Positions 17,068 through 24,995 of a stretch of 60,008 nt of DNA are shown here, piece after piece (the stretch's first letter is position 1; every line of letters starts with the position of its first letter). The notes below the pieces were generated by a model. The model saw only the letters and a program-made list of their open reading frames with translations, made no database searches and had not been told where the DNA came from. The stretch covers positions 1-60,008 of the forward strand of contig CAZIZT010000011.1 in assembly GCA_964544085.1 (NCBI GenBank). Reading direction: 5' to 3'. Made by a program: the position numbers and the translations under genes. Origin of the DNA: CAZIZT01 sp964544085 (GTDB lineage: Bacteria; Campylobacterota_A; Desulfurellia; Desulfurellales; Hippeaceae).

Positions 17068-17933
17068 GCAGGGAACTCGTTGTGATCAGTGGCAAAGGCG
17101 GCACCGGTAAAACATCGCTTGTTGCAAGCTTTGCTGTCTTGATGAAAGATAAGGTAATAGTTGATGCCGATGCCGATGCCGCTAATCTGCATATTTTACT
17201 TAAACCTAAAATAAAAAGGAAAGAGCTGTTTAAGGGTAATATGCCAGCAAAGATAGACACATCCAGGTGCATAAGGTGTGACGAGTGCAGAAGGTTGTGT
17301 CGATTTGATGCCATACGTATAGATGAGAAGGGCGATTATGTCGTCAATCAGATGAGATGCGACTCATGTGCCTTGTGTAAGTATGCGTGCCCTGTTGATG
17401 CCATTGAGATGGTAGAATCCATAAGCGGCGAGTGGTACGAATCGGAGACATTTTACGGTCCCATGGTGCATGCAAAACTGTATCCCGGTGCTGAAAACTC
17501 CGGGAACCTCGTGACAATGGTGAAACATAGGGCAAAAATCATTAGTGAAGAAAACAACATAGAATACATCCTTGTTGATGGTTCGCCGGGCATAGGTTGT
17601 CCTGTTATCTCAACCATATCGGGAGCTGATTTTGTGGTAATTGTAACTGAACCTACCCAGTCTGGTTTACACGATCTGAGGCGCGTTAAAGAACTCTGCG
17701 ATGCCTTTAAGGTAAAAACGGGTGTGGTTGTAAACAAAAGCACCCTTAACGAAGGCATAACAAAGAGGATAAAGTCCCTTGCTGAGGAACAGGGTAGTCT
17801 ATTTTTGGGTACCATTCCTTTCGATAGGTGTGTGCTTGATGCGGTTATAAATCGGGAAATACCCTGTGAGGCTTGTGGTTCATTGAGGGATGTGTATGCA
17901 GAAATATTGAAGAAAGCCATGGAGATGCTATGA
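17064..17933 (+). CDS. MinD/Mrp-type ATPase with inserted two-[4Fe-4S] ferredoxin domain (second copy)
   Basis: This is a 289-residue paralogue of the preceding gene. It has Walker A GKGGTGKTS at residues 9-17, a ferredoxin insertion at about 68-122 with CIRCDECRRLC and CDSCALCKYAC, and DGSPGIGCPVI in the switch region near 172. Differences between the copies suggest a heterodimer. Overlaps of 4 bp on both sides show tight translational coupling with the first copy and with the DUF59 protein. Confidence 0.92.
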   Translation: MSRELVVISGKGGTGKTSLVASFAVLMKDKVIVDADADAANLHILLKPKIKRKELFKGNMPAKIDTSRCIRCDECRRLCRFDAIRIDEKGDYVVNQMRCDSCALCKYACPVDAIEMVESISGEWYESETFYGPMVHAKLYPGAENSGNLVTMVKHRAKIISEENNIEYILVDGSPGIGCPVISTISGADFVVIVTEPTQSGLHDLRRVKELCDAFKVKTGVVVNKSTLNEGITKRIKSLAEEQGSLFLGTIPFDRCVLDAVINREIPCEACGSLRDVYAEILKKAMEML

Positions 17934-18223
17934 GCTTAAGGGATAAGGTTCTTGAAAAACTCAAAAATGTGCTTGATCCGGAATTGAAGCAGGATGTGGT
18001 TACGCTTAAACTTGTTTACGACCTTGAGACGGATGAGGAAAACGGTACGGTCAACATTAAATTCAGGCCAACCGTTGAGAACTGTCCTGTTGGTATTCAG
18101 CTGGCAATTGCCATTAAGAAGGCCATTCTTTCGATAGATGGCGTTAAGAAGGCTAACGTTAAGGTGGAGAATTTCATCTGGGCCAAAGAGGCTGAAGAGT
18201 TTCTCAAGGCTCTTGACGGTTGA
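17930..18223 (+). CDS. DUF59/MIP18-family Fe-S assembly protein
   Basis: The true start is the ATG at 17930, overlapping the preceding stop as ATGA. The 97-residue product has the DUF59 pattern VLDPELKQDVVTLKLVYDL and the cysteine in ENCPVGIQLAIAIKKAI. In other organisms this domain is fused to Mrp ATPases or works as SufT/MIP18 in Fe-S cluster delivery. Its place directly after two MinD/ferredoxin ATPases supports a role in their cluster transfer. The last 20 bp overlap the converging patatin-like gene. Confidence 0.88.
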   Translation: MSLRDKVLEKLKNVLDPELKQDVVTLKLVYDLETDEENGTVNIKFRPTVENCPVGIQLAIAIKKAILSIDGVKKANVKVENFIWAKEAEEFLKALDG

Positions 18224-19037
18224 AGCGCCTCAGGGCCTCTTCGGCCACACGCCTTCCCACCTCTATCACATCCCTATGCCTGTGGAAATCGAATATACCA
18301 CAGACCTTCTTTGAGATATTGATTGTTAAATCTGCAGGATACTCTGCTGTTCTGTATTTCGATATGTAATCCATCATCAGGTTTATAGCCATGCTTTTTG
18401 GGTCGTCTTCGAAGTCGAATGCCCTTTGCCAGAATCGCTCGAATCGATTGTCATTTACGCTGATAGGGTAGGTGTTCGGTATGTTTGCGTTCACATTAAC
18501 AACCACTGTCAGATCTGTGTCATCGCTCATGGTTGGTGCAATTGGTATATTGTTGAGCAACCCCCCATCCACCAGCATCTCACCGTTTCTGTAGACAGGT
18601 ACAAACAGTCCCGGTATGGCAACGGACGCCCTTATAGCTTCGAACAGGCTTCCCTTTTGCAGCCAGACCTCCTTGCCCCTTGTCAGATTGACGCACACAG
18701 CTGTAAATTTGATGGGTAGATCTTCGATTAACATATCACCGAAGAAACGTTTGATGTTGCCAAAGATCACCTCTCCTTTTATCAATCCTTCAGAAAGCCC
18801 GCTTCTGAAGTTGAAATCTATCATACGTGCCACATCCAGAAGTGTTTTTTGTGTAACCCAATCGGTGTACTCCCTGAGTTTTCCACACGCCTCGAGTGCA
18901 CCTACAACGGCGCCCATTGAAACGCCGGAGATGGATCTTATCGTATAGCCAGCCTTTTTGAGTGTTTCTATTACGCCTATGTGGGCATATCCCCTTGCCC
19001 CTCCACCGGATAACACGAGTGAGATTGTCTTTCCCAT
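18204..19037 (-). CDS. Patatin-like phospholipase, RssA type
   Basis: The 277-residue protein has the oxyanion-hole motif GGGARGYAH near the start, the nucleophile elbow GVSMG near residue 40 (Ser), and the second dyad residue in DGGLLNNIP near residue 155. This is the complete Ser-Asp pair of bacterial patatin-like lipid acyl hydrolases. No signal peptide is seen, so it should act at the cytoplasmic face of the membrane. It converges with and overlaps the DUF59 gene and diverges from the iron operon. Substrate unknown. Confidence 0.93.
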   Translation of the reverse strand: MGKTISLVLSGGGARGYAHIGVIETLKKAGYTIRSISGVSMGAVVGALEACGKLREYTDWVTQKTLLDVARMIDFNFRSGLSEGLIKGEVIFGNIKRFFGDMLIEDLPIKFTAVCVNLTRGKEVWLQKGSLFEAIRASVAIPGLFVPVYRNGEMLVDGGLLNNIPIAPTMSDDTDLTVVVNVNANIPNTYPISVNDNRFERFWQRAFDFEDDPKSMAINLMMDYISKYRTAEYPADLTINISKKVCGIFDFHRHRDVIEVGRRVAEEALRRFNRQEP

Positions 19038-19061
19038 AGCCCGCTAAGGATACTATTTTTC

Positions 19062-19090
19062 TTGATAATATGCCAGCCTTTCAATACAAT
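19062..19090 (+). promoter_or_regulatory. Promoter of the NifX-methyltransferase/feo operon
   Basis: TTGATA at 19062-19067, a 17 base spacer and TACAAT at 19085-19090. The first gene starts at 19118 after GGGGGGAGG. No obvious Fur box was recognised by eye. Confidence 0.6.
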
Positions 19091-19117
19091 TTTCACATCA
19101 CTGGGGGGAGGTAAACC

Positions 19118-20071
19118 ATGAGGCAGTATATAGCGGTTGCTGCTTATCAGGATGAAGAAAGGTTGTGGGATAAGCATTTCGGTATGTCACCGATTTATCT
19201 GGTTTTCGATTATGACAAAAGGCACGTGAGAACCGTTGAAAATCCTTATGCAAAAGCCGATGCCCACCATGATGATCCTGAAAGGATTGTTGAGCTGCTG
19301 TATGATGCGGAAACATTCATAGCTAAAACGATGGGTGAGAGATCAAGGAGAAGGCTGATCAATGAGTTTAACATAGAAACGGTGCTTGTTGATACTGATT
19401 ACGTGGCGGATGCACTTGAATTCTATGTGGAAGCCAGAAAACGGGTCGATGTTTTTGATCGCTGTCACGAGCGCTACGAGGAGTGGTTCGATAAATACGA
19501 ACCTGTTTATTTGAGTGAGCTTGAGATGCTCAAACAGGTTGTTCCGAAAAATGGAAGAGGTATTGAGATCGGTGTTGGTTCTGGCAGGTTTGCGGCGCCC
19601 CTGGGCATAAAGGAGGGTCTTGAGCCGTCTGAGGAGATGGCAAAGATAGCAAAAAAACGCGGCATAGGGGTGTATCATGGATATGCAGAAAAGATGCCTC
19701 TACCATCAGAGCAATACGATTTTGCATTGATAGCGGTTACCATTTGTTTCGTGAAAGATCCGATAAAAACGCTCATGGAAACCCACAGGATCTTGAAGGA
19801 TGGTGGCAAGGTGATTGTTGCCATTGTTGATAGGAATACCCCAATAGGTGAAAGCTACCTGAGAAAGAAGCAGAAAGGTCTATTCTACCGGGATGCAAAT
19901 TTCTTTAGTACAGATGAAATAGTTGACATGCTAAAAAAGACAGGTTTTGACGTAGAATCCATCCATCAAACACTTTTCGGTGACAGCATCAAGACTATCA
20001 AGGAGATTCAAAAGCCAAAAGAAGGCCATGGTGAGGGTGGGTTTGTGGCTGTTGTGGGTGTGAAAAGATGA
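19118..20071 (+). CDS. Fusion of a NifX/orange-protein-like domain to a SAM-dependent methyltransferase
   Basis: The 317-residue product has two parts. Residues about 1-105 resemble the NifX/NifB-C/MTH1175 fold (VAAYQDEERLWDKHFGMSP, then a strand-helix pattern ending ETVLVDTDYVADALEFY). Residues about 140-317 are a class I methyltransferase with motif I GIEIGVGSGRFA, an acidic position in LEPSEEMAKIAKK, and the late HRILKDGGKVIVAIVD typical of the UbiE/COQ5-like branch. The gene leads an operon with a small membrane protein, feoA and feoB, linked by 4 bp overlaps. An iron-linked role is inferred; the methyl acceptor is unknown. Confidence 0.8.
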   Translation: MRQYIAVAAYQDEERLWDKHFGMSPIYLVFDYDKRHVRTVENPYAKADAHHDDPERIVELLYDAETFIAKTMGERSRRRLINEFNIETVLVDTDYVADALEFYVEARKRVDVFDRCHERYEEWFDKYEPVYLSELEMLKQVVPKNGRGIEIGVGSGRFAAPLGIKEGLEPSEEMAKIAKKRGIGVYHGYAEKMPLPSEQYDFALIAVTICFVKDPIKTLMETHRILKDGGKVIVAIVDRNTPIGESYLRKKQKGLFYRDANFFSTDEIVDMLKKTGFDVESIHQTLFGDSIKTIKEIQKPKEGHGEGGFVAVVGVKR

Positions 20072-20265
20072 GCGGTGGAATTGCCTTAGTTATCGAGCGC
20101 TCTTTGAGCAACACATTTTTTACTCTCATCTGGATTGTTCTGCTTGTGCTGTTGGTTGCAGGTGTGGTGCTATGGATTATAACACCCGTTGTGTTAATAA
20201 GCATCCGCAAGGAGTTAAGTCGTATTCGCGAAGAGCTTGAGAATTTAAGAAGGAATGGGTCTTGA
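20068..20265 (+). CDS. Small single-pass membrane protein in the feo operon
   Basis: A 65-residue protein with one strong hydrophobic helix (about residues 16-46) and a C-terminal charged helix (IRKELSRIREELENLRR) that may form a coiled coil. It overlaps the fusion gene before it and feoA after it by 4 bp each, so it is genuinely part of the operon. It does not look like the known small Feo protein FeoC. It could be an accessory or assembly subunit of the FeoB transporter. Confidence 0.75.
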   Translation: MSGGIALVIERSLSNTFFTLIWIVLLVLLVAGVVLWIITPVVLISIRKELSRIREELENLRRNGS

Positions 20266-20522
20266 CTAATATTGATTCTGGATGTAGATTTTCTGGCATG
20301 AGGTTGACCGAGGCTGAAACGGAGAAGCGTTACCGGGTCGTCAGTATTGTTGGCGGTTGTCACGCACGGGACAGATTGCTTAAACTTGGCCTTATACCCG
20401 GTGTTATTGTGGAACTAAAGAGAAAGGCTCCAATGCGTGGGCCCTTTATGATAAACGTAAATGGTTCTGATATTGTTATTGGCCGCGGCATAGCCTCAAA
20501 AATAGAAGTCGAAAGTGTGTAG
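20262..20522 (+). CDS. feoA: Ferrous iron transport protein A
   Basis: An 86-residue SH3-like protein with MRLTEAETEKRYRVVSIVGG near its start and the FeoA pattern RDRLLKLGLIPGVIVELKRKAPMRGP. The TTG at 20262 overlaps the preceding stop (TTGA) and has AAGGAA before it. An internal ATG at 20298 has no ribosome site and would give a more typical 74-residue FeoA. FeoA assists the GTPase permease FeoB in Fe(II) uptake, and feoB begins directly after its stop. Confidence 0.9.
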   Translation: MTNIDSGCRFSGMRLTEAETEKRYRVVSIVGGCHARDRLLKLGLIPGVIVELKRKAPMRGPFMINVNGSDIVIGRGIASKIEVESV

Positions 20523-22403
20523 ATGAAGACCGTTGCCCTGATAGGGCAGCCGAACTGCGGCAAAAGCACCCTTTTCAATCAGATAGCTGGCTATAAAAGT
20601 CTGGCTGCCAATTTCCCCGGAGCCACTGTCACATACACGAAAGGAACAACCTATATTGGCAATGAGCTTGTAGAGGTTATCGATTTGCCGGGTACATACT
20701 CTCTTAGCTGGTACGACGACGCTGAAAAGGAGACCGTGAAGGCTCTATTTTCAATGGATATCGATGTAATTGTAAACATAGTGGATGCATCGATGCTGAT
20801 AAGGAGCATCGAATTGACGCTTGAACTTATGGCACTTGGAAAACCGATGGTTGTGGCTTTGAATATGATAGATGAGGCGTTAAAAAAGGGAATCTGCATC
20901 GATGTTGCAAAGTTGCAGGAAGTACTTGGTGTAAAGGTTGTGCCGATCATTGCCAAAAAGGGAAAAGGTATAAAAGAGCTCCTTGCGAGCATACTAAAGG
21001 CTGAAAAACCGCGCAAACGGTGTGTCTACACCAGAAAAACAGAAGAAGCAATAGATCGCCTTGTGGGATGTATTAGAGAGGTCCAAATTCAGACAAGGTG
21101 GCCTCTTAAACTTATGGCAATCAAGGCAATAGAGGGCTTTGAGCCGTGTGTTGAGGAGATTAGGCGCACGCCATGCAAAGGTGTGCTGAGCCAGATACGT
21201 AAAGAGCTGGATAACGGTATGGTCATAATAAACGAAAGACACGCACTGTGCATGAATATCTTTGAACAGGTTTGCAGGCTGAAGAAGGTCAAAAAGAGAA
21301 GATTCGACATAGATGATCTTTTGATGCACCCCGTTTTTGGGTATGTCGCCATGCTTCTTATATTTATGGCGATATTTTACGCCGTTTTCAGGGGTGGTGT
21401 ACCTATCGAAAACCTCGTGGTTAATGTTTTTGATGCGGTTGATAAATATCTTGCCACTGTTGTTTCTGGTAAGCTTGCCTTTGCTATTGTAAAGGGTGCC
21501 GTAGATGGTGTTGCAGCTGCTATGGGTATAGCACTCCCATATCTTGTGCCTTTTCTATTCGCTATGTCGCTTCTTGAGGACATAGGCTATCTGCCCCGTA
21601 TTGCATACCTTATGGATTCAACCATGCACAGGATGGGCGTACACGGCACAAGTGTTATCTCCTTTGTAGCAGGGTATGGGTGCAGTGTGCCTGCTGTTAT
21701 GGCGACACGTATACTGAAGAGTCGCAAGGAAAAGTACATCACGGCGTTGCTTGCCTCCATGGTGCCCTGCTCTGCAAGGACTACAGTTATTATGGGGCTT
21801 GCTGGCTATTTTCTTGGGTACGGTTACGTTGTCTTTCTCTATGCCCTTAATCTACTTGTGATACTTATTACCGGTGTTATTCTTAAAAGGTTACTGCCCG
21901 GCGTTAGCCCTGAAATGATAATCGATATTCCACCCTACAGGTTGCCCACCCTTAAGAGCCTGCTATTGAAAACGTGGCAAAAGGTAAAGGATTTCGTCTA
22001 TTTGGCCATACCTATGTTGATAGTGGGCAGTGTGGTTCTTACATTGATCAACTATTTCCGGTTTGACGCCTATATAAACGCAGTCTTTGCACCTTTTTTA
22101 AGCGGTATCCTTGGATTGCCAGCCTCTGTAGGTGTAGTGCTGATTTTTGGCATACTCAAAAAGGAACTTACGCTAATTATGCTCTATCAGGCACTTGGTG
22201 TTGCAGGAATTGCAGCTGTTGGTAATGTACTTACACATCAGCAGATTCTAACCTTCACGGTGTTCGTGATGTTTTACATACCTTGCATTGCTACTATAGC
22301 TGCGATAAACAAGGAAGTTGGTGCACGCGTAAGCACCCTTATTGTGATAGCAACGCTGTTTATAGCCACCCTGCTGGCGCTGTTTACGAGGGTGGTATTT
22401 TAG
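20523..22403 (+). CDS. feoB: Ferrous iron transporter FeoB, GTPase permease
   Basis: The 626-residue product has an N-terminal G domain with GQPNCGKST (G1), DLPGTYSL (G3) and NMID (G4), a helical spacer, and about eight or more membrane helices from residue 270. The core includes GYGCSVPAVMATR and MVPCSARTTV, the cysteine-containing gates of FeoB. It is shorter than the roughly 770-residue E. coli form, but such compact forms are common in anaerobes. Its last 4 bp overlap the converging AsmA-like gene. Confidence 0.97.
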   Translation: MKTVALIGQPNCGKSTLFNQIAGYKSLAANFPGATVTYTKGTTYIGNELVEVIDLPGTYSLSWYDDAEKETVKALFSMDIDVIVNIVDASMLIRSIELTLELMALGKPMVVALNMIDEALKKGICIDVAKLQEVLGVKVVPIIAKKGKGIKELLASILKAEKPRKRCVYTRKTEEAIDRLVGCIREVQIQTRWPLKLMAIKAIEGFEPCVEEIRRTPCKGVLSQIRKELDNGMVIINERHALCMNIFEQVCRLKKVKKRRFDIDDLLMHPVFGYVAMLLIFMAIFYAVFRGGVPIENLVVNVFDAVDKYLATVVSGKLAFAIVKGAVDGVAAAMGIALPYLVPFLFAMSLLEDIGYLPRIAYLMDSTMHRMGVHGTSVISFVAGYGCSVPAVMATRILKSRKEKYITALLASMVPCSARTTVIMGLAGYFLGYGYVVFLYALNLLVILITGVILKRLLPGVSPEMIIDIPPYRLPTLKSLLLKTWQKVKDFVYLAIPMLIVGSVVLTLINYFRFDAYINAVFAPFLSGILGLPASVGVVLIFGILKKELTLIMLYQALGVAGIAAVGNVLTHQQILTFTVFVMFYIPCIATIAAINKEVGARVSTLIVIATLFIATLLALFTRVVF

Positions 22404-24442
22404 AAGTTTAAGCCTTTGAGCAGTCCTTTTAGTTTGTTGTTGAGCTTCTTCTTCAACTTCTTTTTGATTTTCTTTTCAATTTTCTTCTTCAGGTAATCCT
22501 TGAGCGAAATTTTTATTTTGGGATGATTAATGTTGCCCTTGAGTTTCACGTAGATCCATTTCTTCAATATTTCTATGGCGAGCTTCGCATCTATTGTGTT
22601 GTTGTTTAGATTTATCAGGGCATTTTTCGAGACTATATGGGTTAACCTGCTAACCATATCGAGATTTGAGGTGATGAGTTTGCCGTTTATGTGGCTTGTT
22701 ACGGTTGTTGTTTTGTAGATTTCTCTTGTTATGTCGAATCGCGCCATGGTGGAGAGCAGGAAGGTTAGCTTGTTGGGTAGTATATGTCCGTTATAAAAAA
22801 CAGCATTTACAATGCCCTTCTGGGTAAGCAAGTTGTAGTTAAAATCGATGTTTCCCATGGAGTCAAAGATACGTTTGTAACCAAGCATATCCGTCAGCCG
22901 GACCACCTTTATATTGACTGCTTTTCCTGTGATAAGGTTGTTTTCAAGCTTCGCATTGAATATTCCTCCAAGGATAGCCGAATGTGCTGTGGCAATGAGG
23001 CCGTTTCTGTTTGTTAACACCTTTCCATTTAAGGAGAGTTTTCCGTAAAGATGCCTGTGTGTGATCCCGTAGAGCTTGTTTAGATTTGGCACCTCAACCC
23101 TGTAAGCAAAACTTGTGCGTCCTTTTTTAGCATTGAACTCACCATTTGTTACCCTGAGGGTGCCCAGTGTAGTGGGTATGGTTGCACCAAAATGTGCAAT
23201 AGGCATATCCAGCAGGGTATTTGCCGTTACTTTGAAGCGAACACCTTTCAGGTTTATACCATAGAGCTTTTGCAGTAAAGCGACGTTGGGTTTTCCGTTA
23301 TCGAGATCCAGCCTGACGTTTCCCCTGATCGATTTCTTCGTGATCGTTTTGAAGCTTGCAGCAATGTTGATGCTGCCGGATGCATAAGAGGGTTTTTTAA
23401 GCATGTACAGCAATTTTGATAGACTTGCATGCTTAACTGTGGCTTTCAGGTTTTCTATTGAGTTTTTGTGCTCAAGCAGGAAACTGAATCTTGTGTTAGA
23501 GCCGGCAGGATCAGCGGTACCACTTACAGCAAGCTTCGCCAGGGTGCCTTTGATTGTGCCTTTTACAGATACTCTACCGCGAATATCCAGATTGGTTATG
23601 GGTTTTAGCAGACTCAGATTGTTAAAAAGCAGATTGTAGCTTGAATCAACGAAGTCTTTACGCTGGTCAAAGCTACCTTGAAGTGAGGCGTTTACTATCC
23701 TCGACACTATCCTTGTACTGTAGTGTGCGCTGAATCCGTTCAATTGCAAATCCGCTCTTGCTGAGAATGGTGTTGTAGGTGTATTTATACCGTAGATCTT
23801 CTTGAGTGTATTGCCGTGTAGCATTCCTTTAACAACGGTGATGAGCGCTTTGCCTTTCAGGTTCCCCTTTTTTAGGTCGTTTACGTCAATATCAGCATTT
23901 ATGATACCATCTGCTAAGGGAGGTTTTTTGAGAATCGAAAGCAGTTTGCCTATGCTGAGGCTGGCAATTTTCACATTAACCGAGTAGGGTTTTTCCTTTA
24001 CAAGTATGATCCTGTAATTGATCGATGAGGAAGCAAAATCGCTTGTACCTTTGATTGACACAATCTTTTTAAGCATGCCGCGAATATGACCTTTGATGTT
24101 GAAAGGTCCCCGAATTTCTATGTTGTTGAACTTCAAGCTCCTCTCTTGAGTGTTTACGCGCAGCAGGTAATCAGCATCTATGCCTTTAACGAACAGGTTG
24201 TAATTGCCAGAGAAGGTTAGTGTGGAACCGTCGGGAGTTTTAAGGACAAAGCTGATATACGAAGGTCTAAGGCTGAAGCTGACAAGCCTCATGTTCGTTT
24301 TTAGCGTATTGTTTATGCGCTTTTCTATGAGCGGCCTGATTATGTTATTGCCGGGTTGGGTAAATAACAGGAAGCCAGCACCTGCCACCGCTAATACAAG
24401 CAGAAAAACAATGACAATAAATATACGTCCGATTGTTCTCAT
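22400..24442 (-). CDS. AsmA-like outer-membrane lipid/protein assembly protein
   Basis: The 680-residue protein has one N-terminal membrane helix (about residues 7-28), then a long periplasmic region rich in alternating beta strands with repeated patterns such as GTIKGTLAKLAVSGTAD and GKLSLNGKVLTNRNGL. The C-terminus is very lysine-rich and helical. This is the AsmA/TamB-like layout of bridge proteins that move phospholipid or help outer-membrane assembly, which implies a Gram-negative envelope. Homology inside the family is weak, so the specific role is unknown. No gene partner is nearby. Confidence 0.75.
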   Translation of the reverse strand: MRTIGRIFIVIVFLLVLAVAGAGFLLFTQPGNNIIRPLIEKRINNTLKTNMRLVSFSLRPSYISFVLKTPDGSTLTFSGNYNLFVKGIDADYLLRVNTQERSLKFNNIEIRGPFNIKGHIRGMLKKIVSIKGTSDFASSSINYRIILVKEKPYSVNVKIASLSIGKLLSILKKPPLADGIINADIDVNDLKKGNLKGKALITVVKGMLHGNTLKKIYGINTPTTPFSARADLQLNGFSAHYSTRIVSRIVNASLQGSFDQRKDFVDSSYNLLFNNLSLLKPITNLDIRGRVSVKGTIKGTLAKLAVSGTADPAGSNTRFSFLLEHKNSIENLKATVKHASLSKLLYMLKKPSYASGSINIAASFKTITKKSIRGNVRLDLDNGKPNVALLQKLYGINLKGVRFKVTANTLLDMPIAHFGATIPTTLGTLRVTNGEFNAKKGRTSFAYRVEVPNLNKLYGITHRHLYGKLSLNGKVLTNRNGLIATAHSAILGGIFNAKLENNLITGKAVNIKVVRLTDMLGYKRIFDSMGNIDFNYNLLTQKGIVNAVFYNGHILPNKLTFLLSTMARFDITREIYKTTTVTSHINGKLITSNLDMVSRLTHIVSKNALINLNNNTIDAKLAIEILKKWIYVKLKGNINHPKIKISLKDYLKKKIEKKIKKKLKKKLNNKLKGLLKGLNF

Positions 24443-24487
24443 GGCACAACCCCCCTTCCTTAAAAGAGCGAAAAGTTAAACCATTAT

Positions 24488-24517
24488 ATGACAAAACAAG
24501 AAAAATTGGTATATAAT
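24488..24517 (+). promoter_or_regulatory. Promoter for RNase HI, likely giving a leaderless mRNA
   Basis: ATGACA at 24488-24493, an 18 base spacer and a perfect TATAAT at 24512-24517. The predicted start (about 24524) coincides with the GTG start codon at 24525, and no ribosome site is present. Confidence 0.6.
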
Positions 24518-24524
24518 TAGCCGT

Positions 24525-24995
24525 GTGAAGGTGACCGTTTACACTGATGGAAGTTGCTTTGATAAGCTCGGCATGGGCGGTTGGGGTGTATATATCGTTC
24601 AGGATGATCAGACAACCATTGAGTTTTCCGGGTATGCGCGCTGTAGCGATTCTATAACGATGGAGCTTCTTGCCATTGCCAAGGCTTTTGAGTATATTCA
24701 TTCATTTTGCATACACATACATGATACGGATGTTGTGATATACACAGACTGTGACTATATGGTTAAACTTGCCCACGCAAGGCGAAAGAAAAACAAACCG
24801 ATGTTTCCGTTGAGAGATAAGATATCCAGAAGAAACAAACAGCTGCTTTTTGAAATTTGCAACTACATCGACGATTTTAGGTCTGTAACCTGGATGAATG
24901 TTAAATCGCACAGGGGTGTTCAGGGAAACGAAATAGCCGATGCGCTTGCAAGAAAGGCTGCAGAGACAATGAGTATGAAAGGCAAACTTGATTAG
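24525..24995 (+). CDS. Ribonuclease H-fold protein, RNase HI type (first of two)
   Basis: The 156-residue RNase H domain has the first acidic motif VYTDGSC (Asp near residue 7), a Glu in TMELLAIAKAF near 47, VVIYTDCDYMV near 70, and the late HRGVQGNEIADALARKAA with its Asp. All four carboxylates of RNase HI are therefore in place. It starts with GTG without a ribosome site, immediately after the predicted transcription start. It degrades RNA in RNA-DNA hybrids. The 3' end overlaps the converging response regulator by 4 bp. Confidence 0.9.
   Translation: MKVTVYTDGSCFDKLGMGGWGVYIVQDDQTTIEFSGYARCSDSITMELLAIAKAFEYIHSFCIHIHDTDVVIYTDCDYMVKLAHARRKKNKPMFPLRDKISRRNKQLLFEICNYIDDFRSVTWMNVKSHRGVQGNEIADALARKAAETMSMKGKLD

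Noticed and set aside
15896..18223. Nitrogen fixation genes
   Set aside because: The NifX-like and MinD-like proteins are present, but there are no nifHDK, nifB or nifEN genes; an orange-protein-like cluster fits better.
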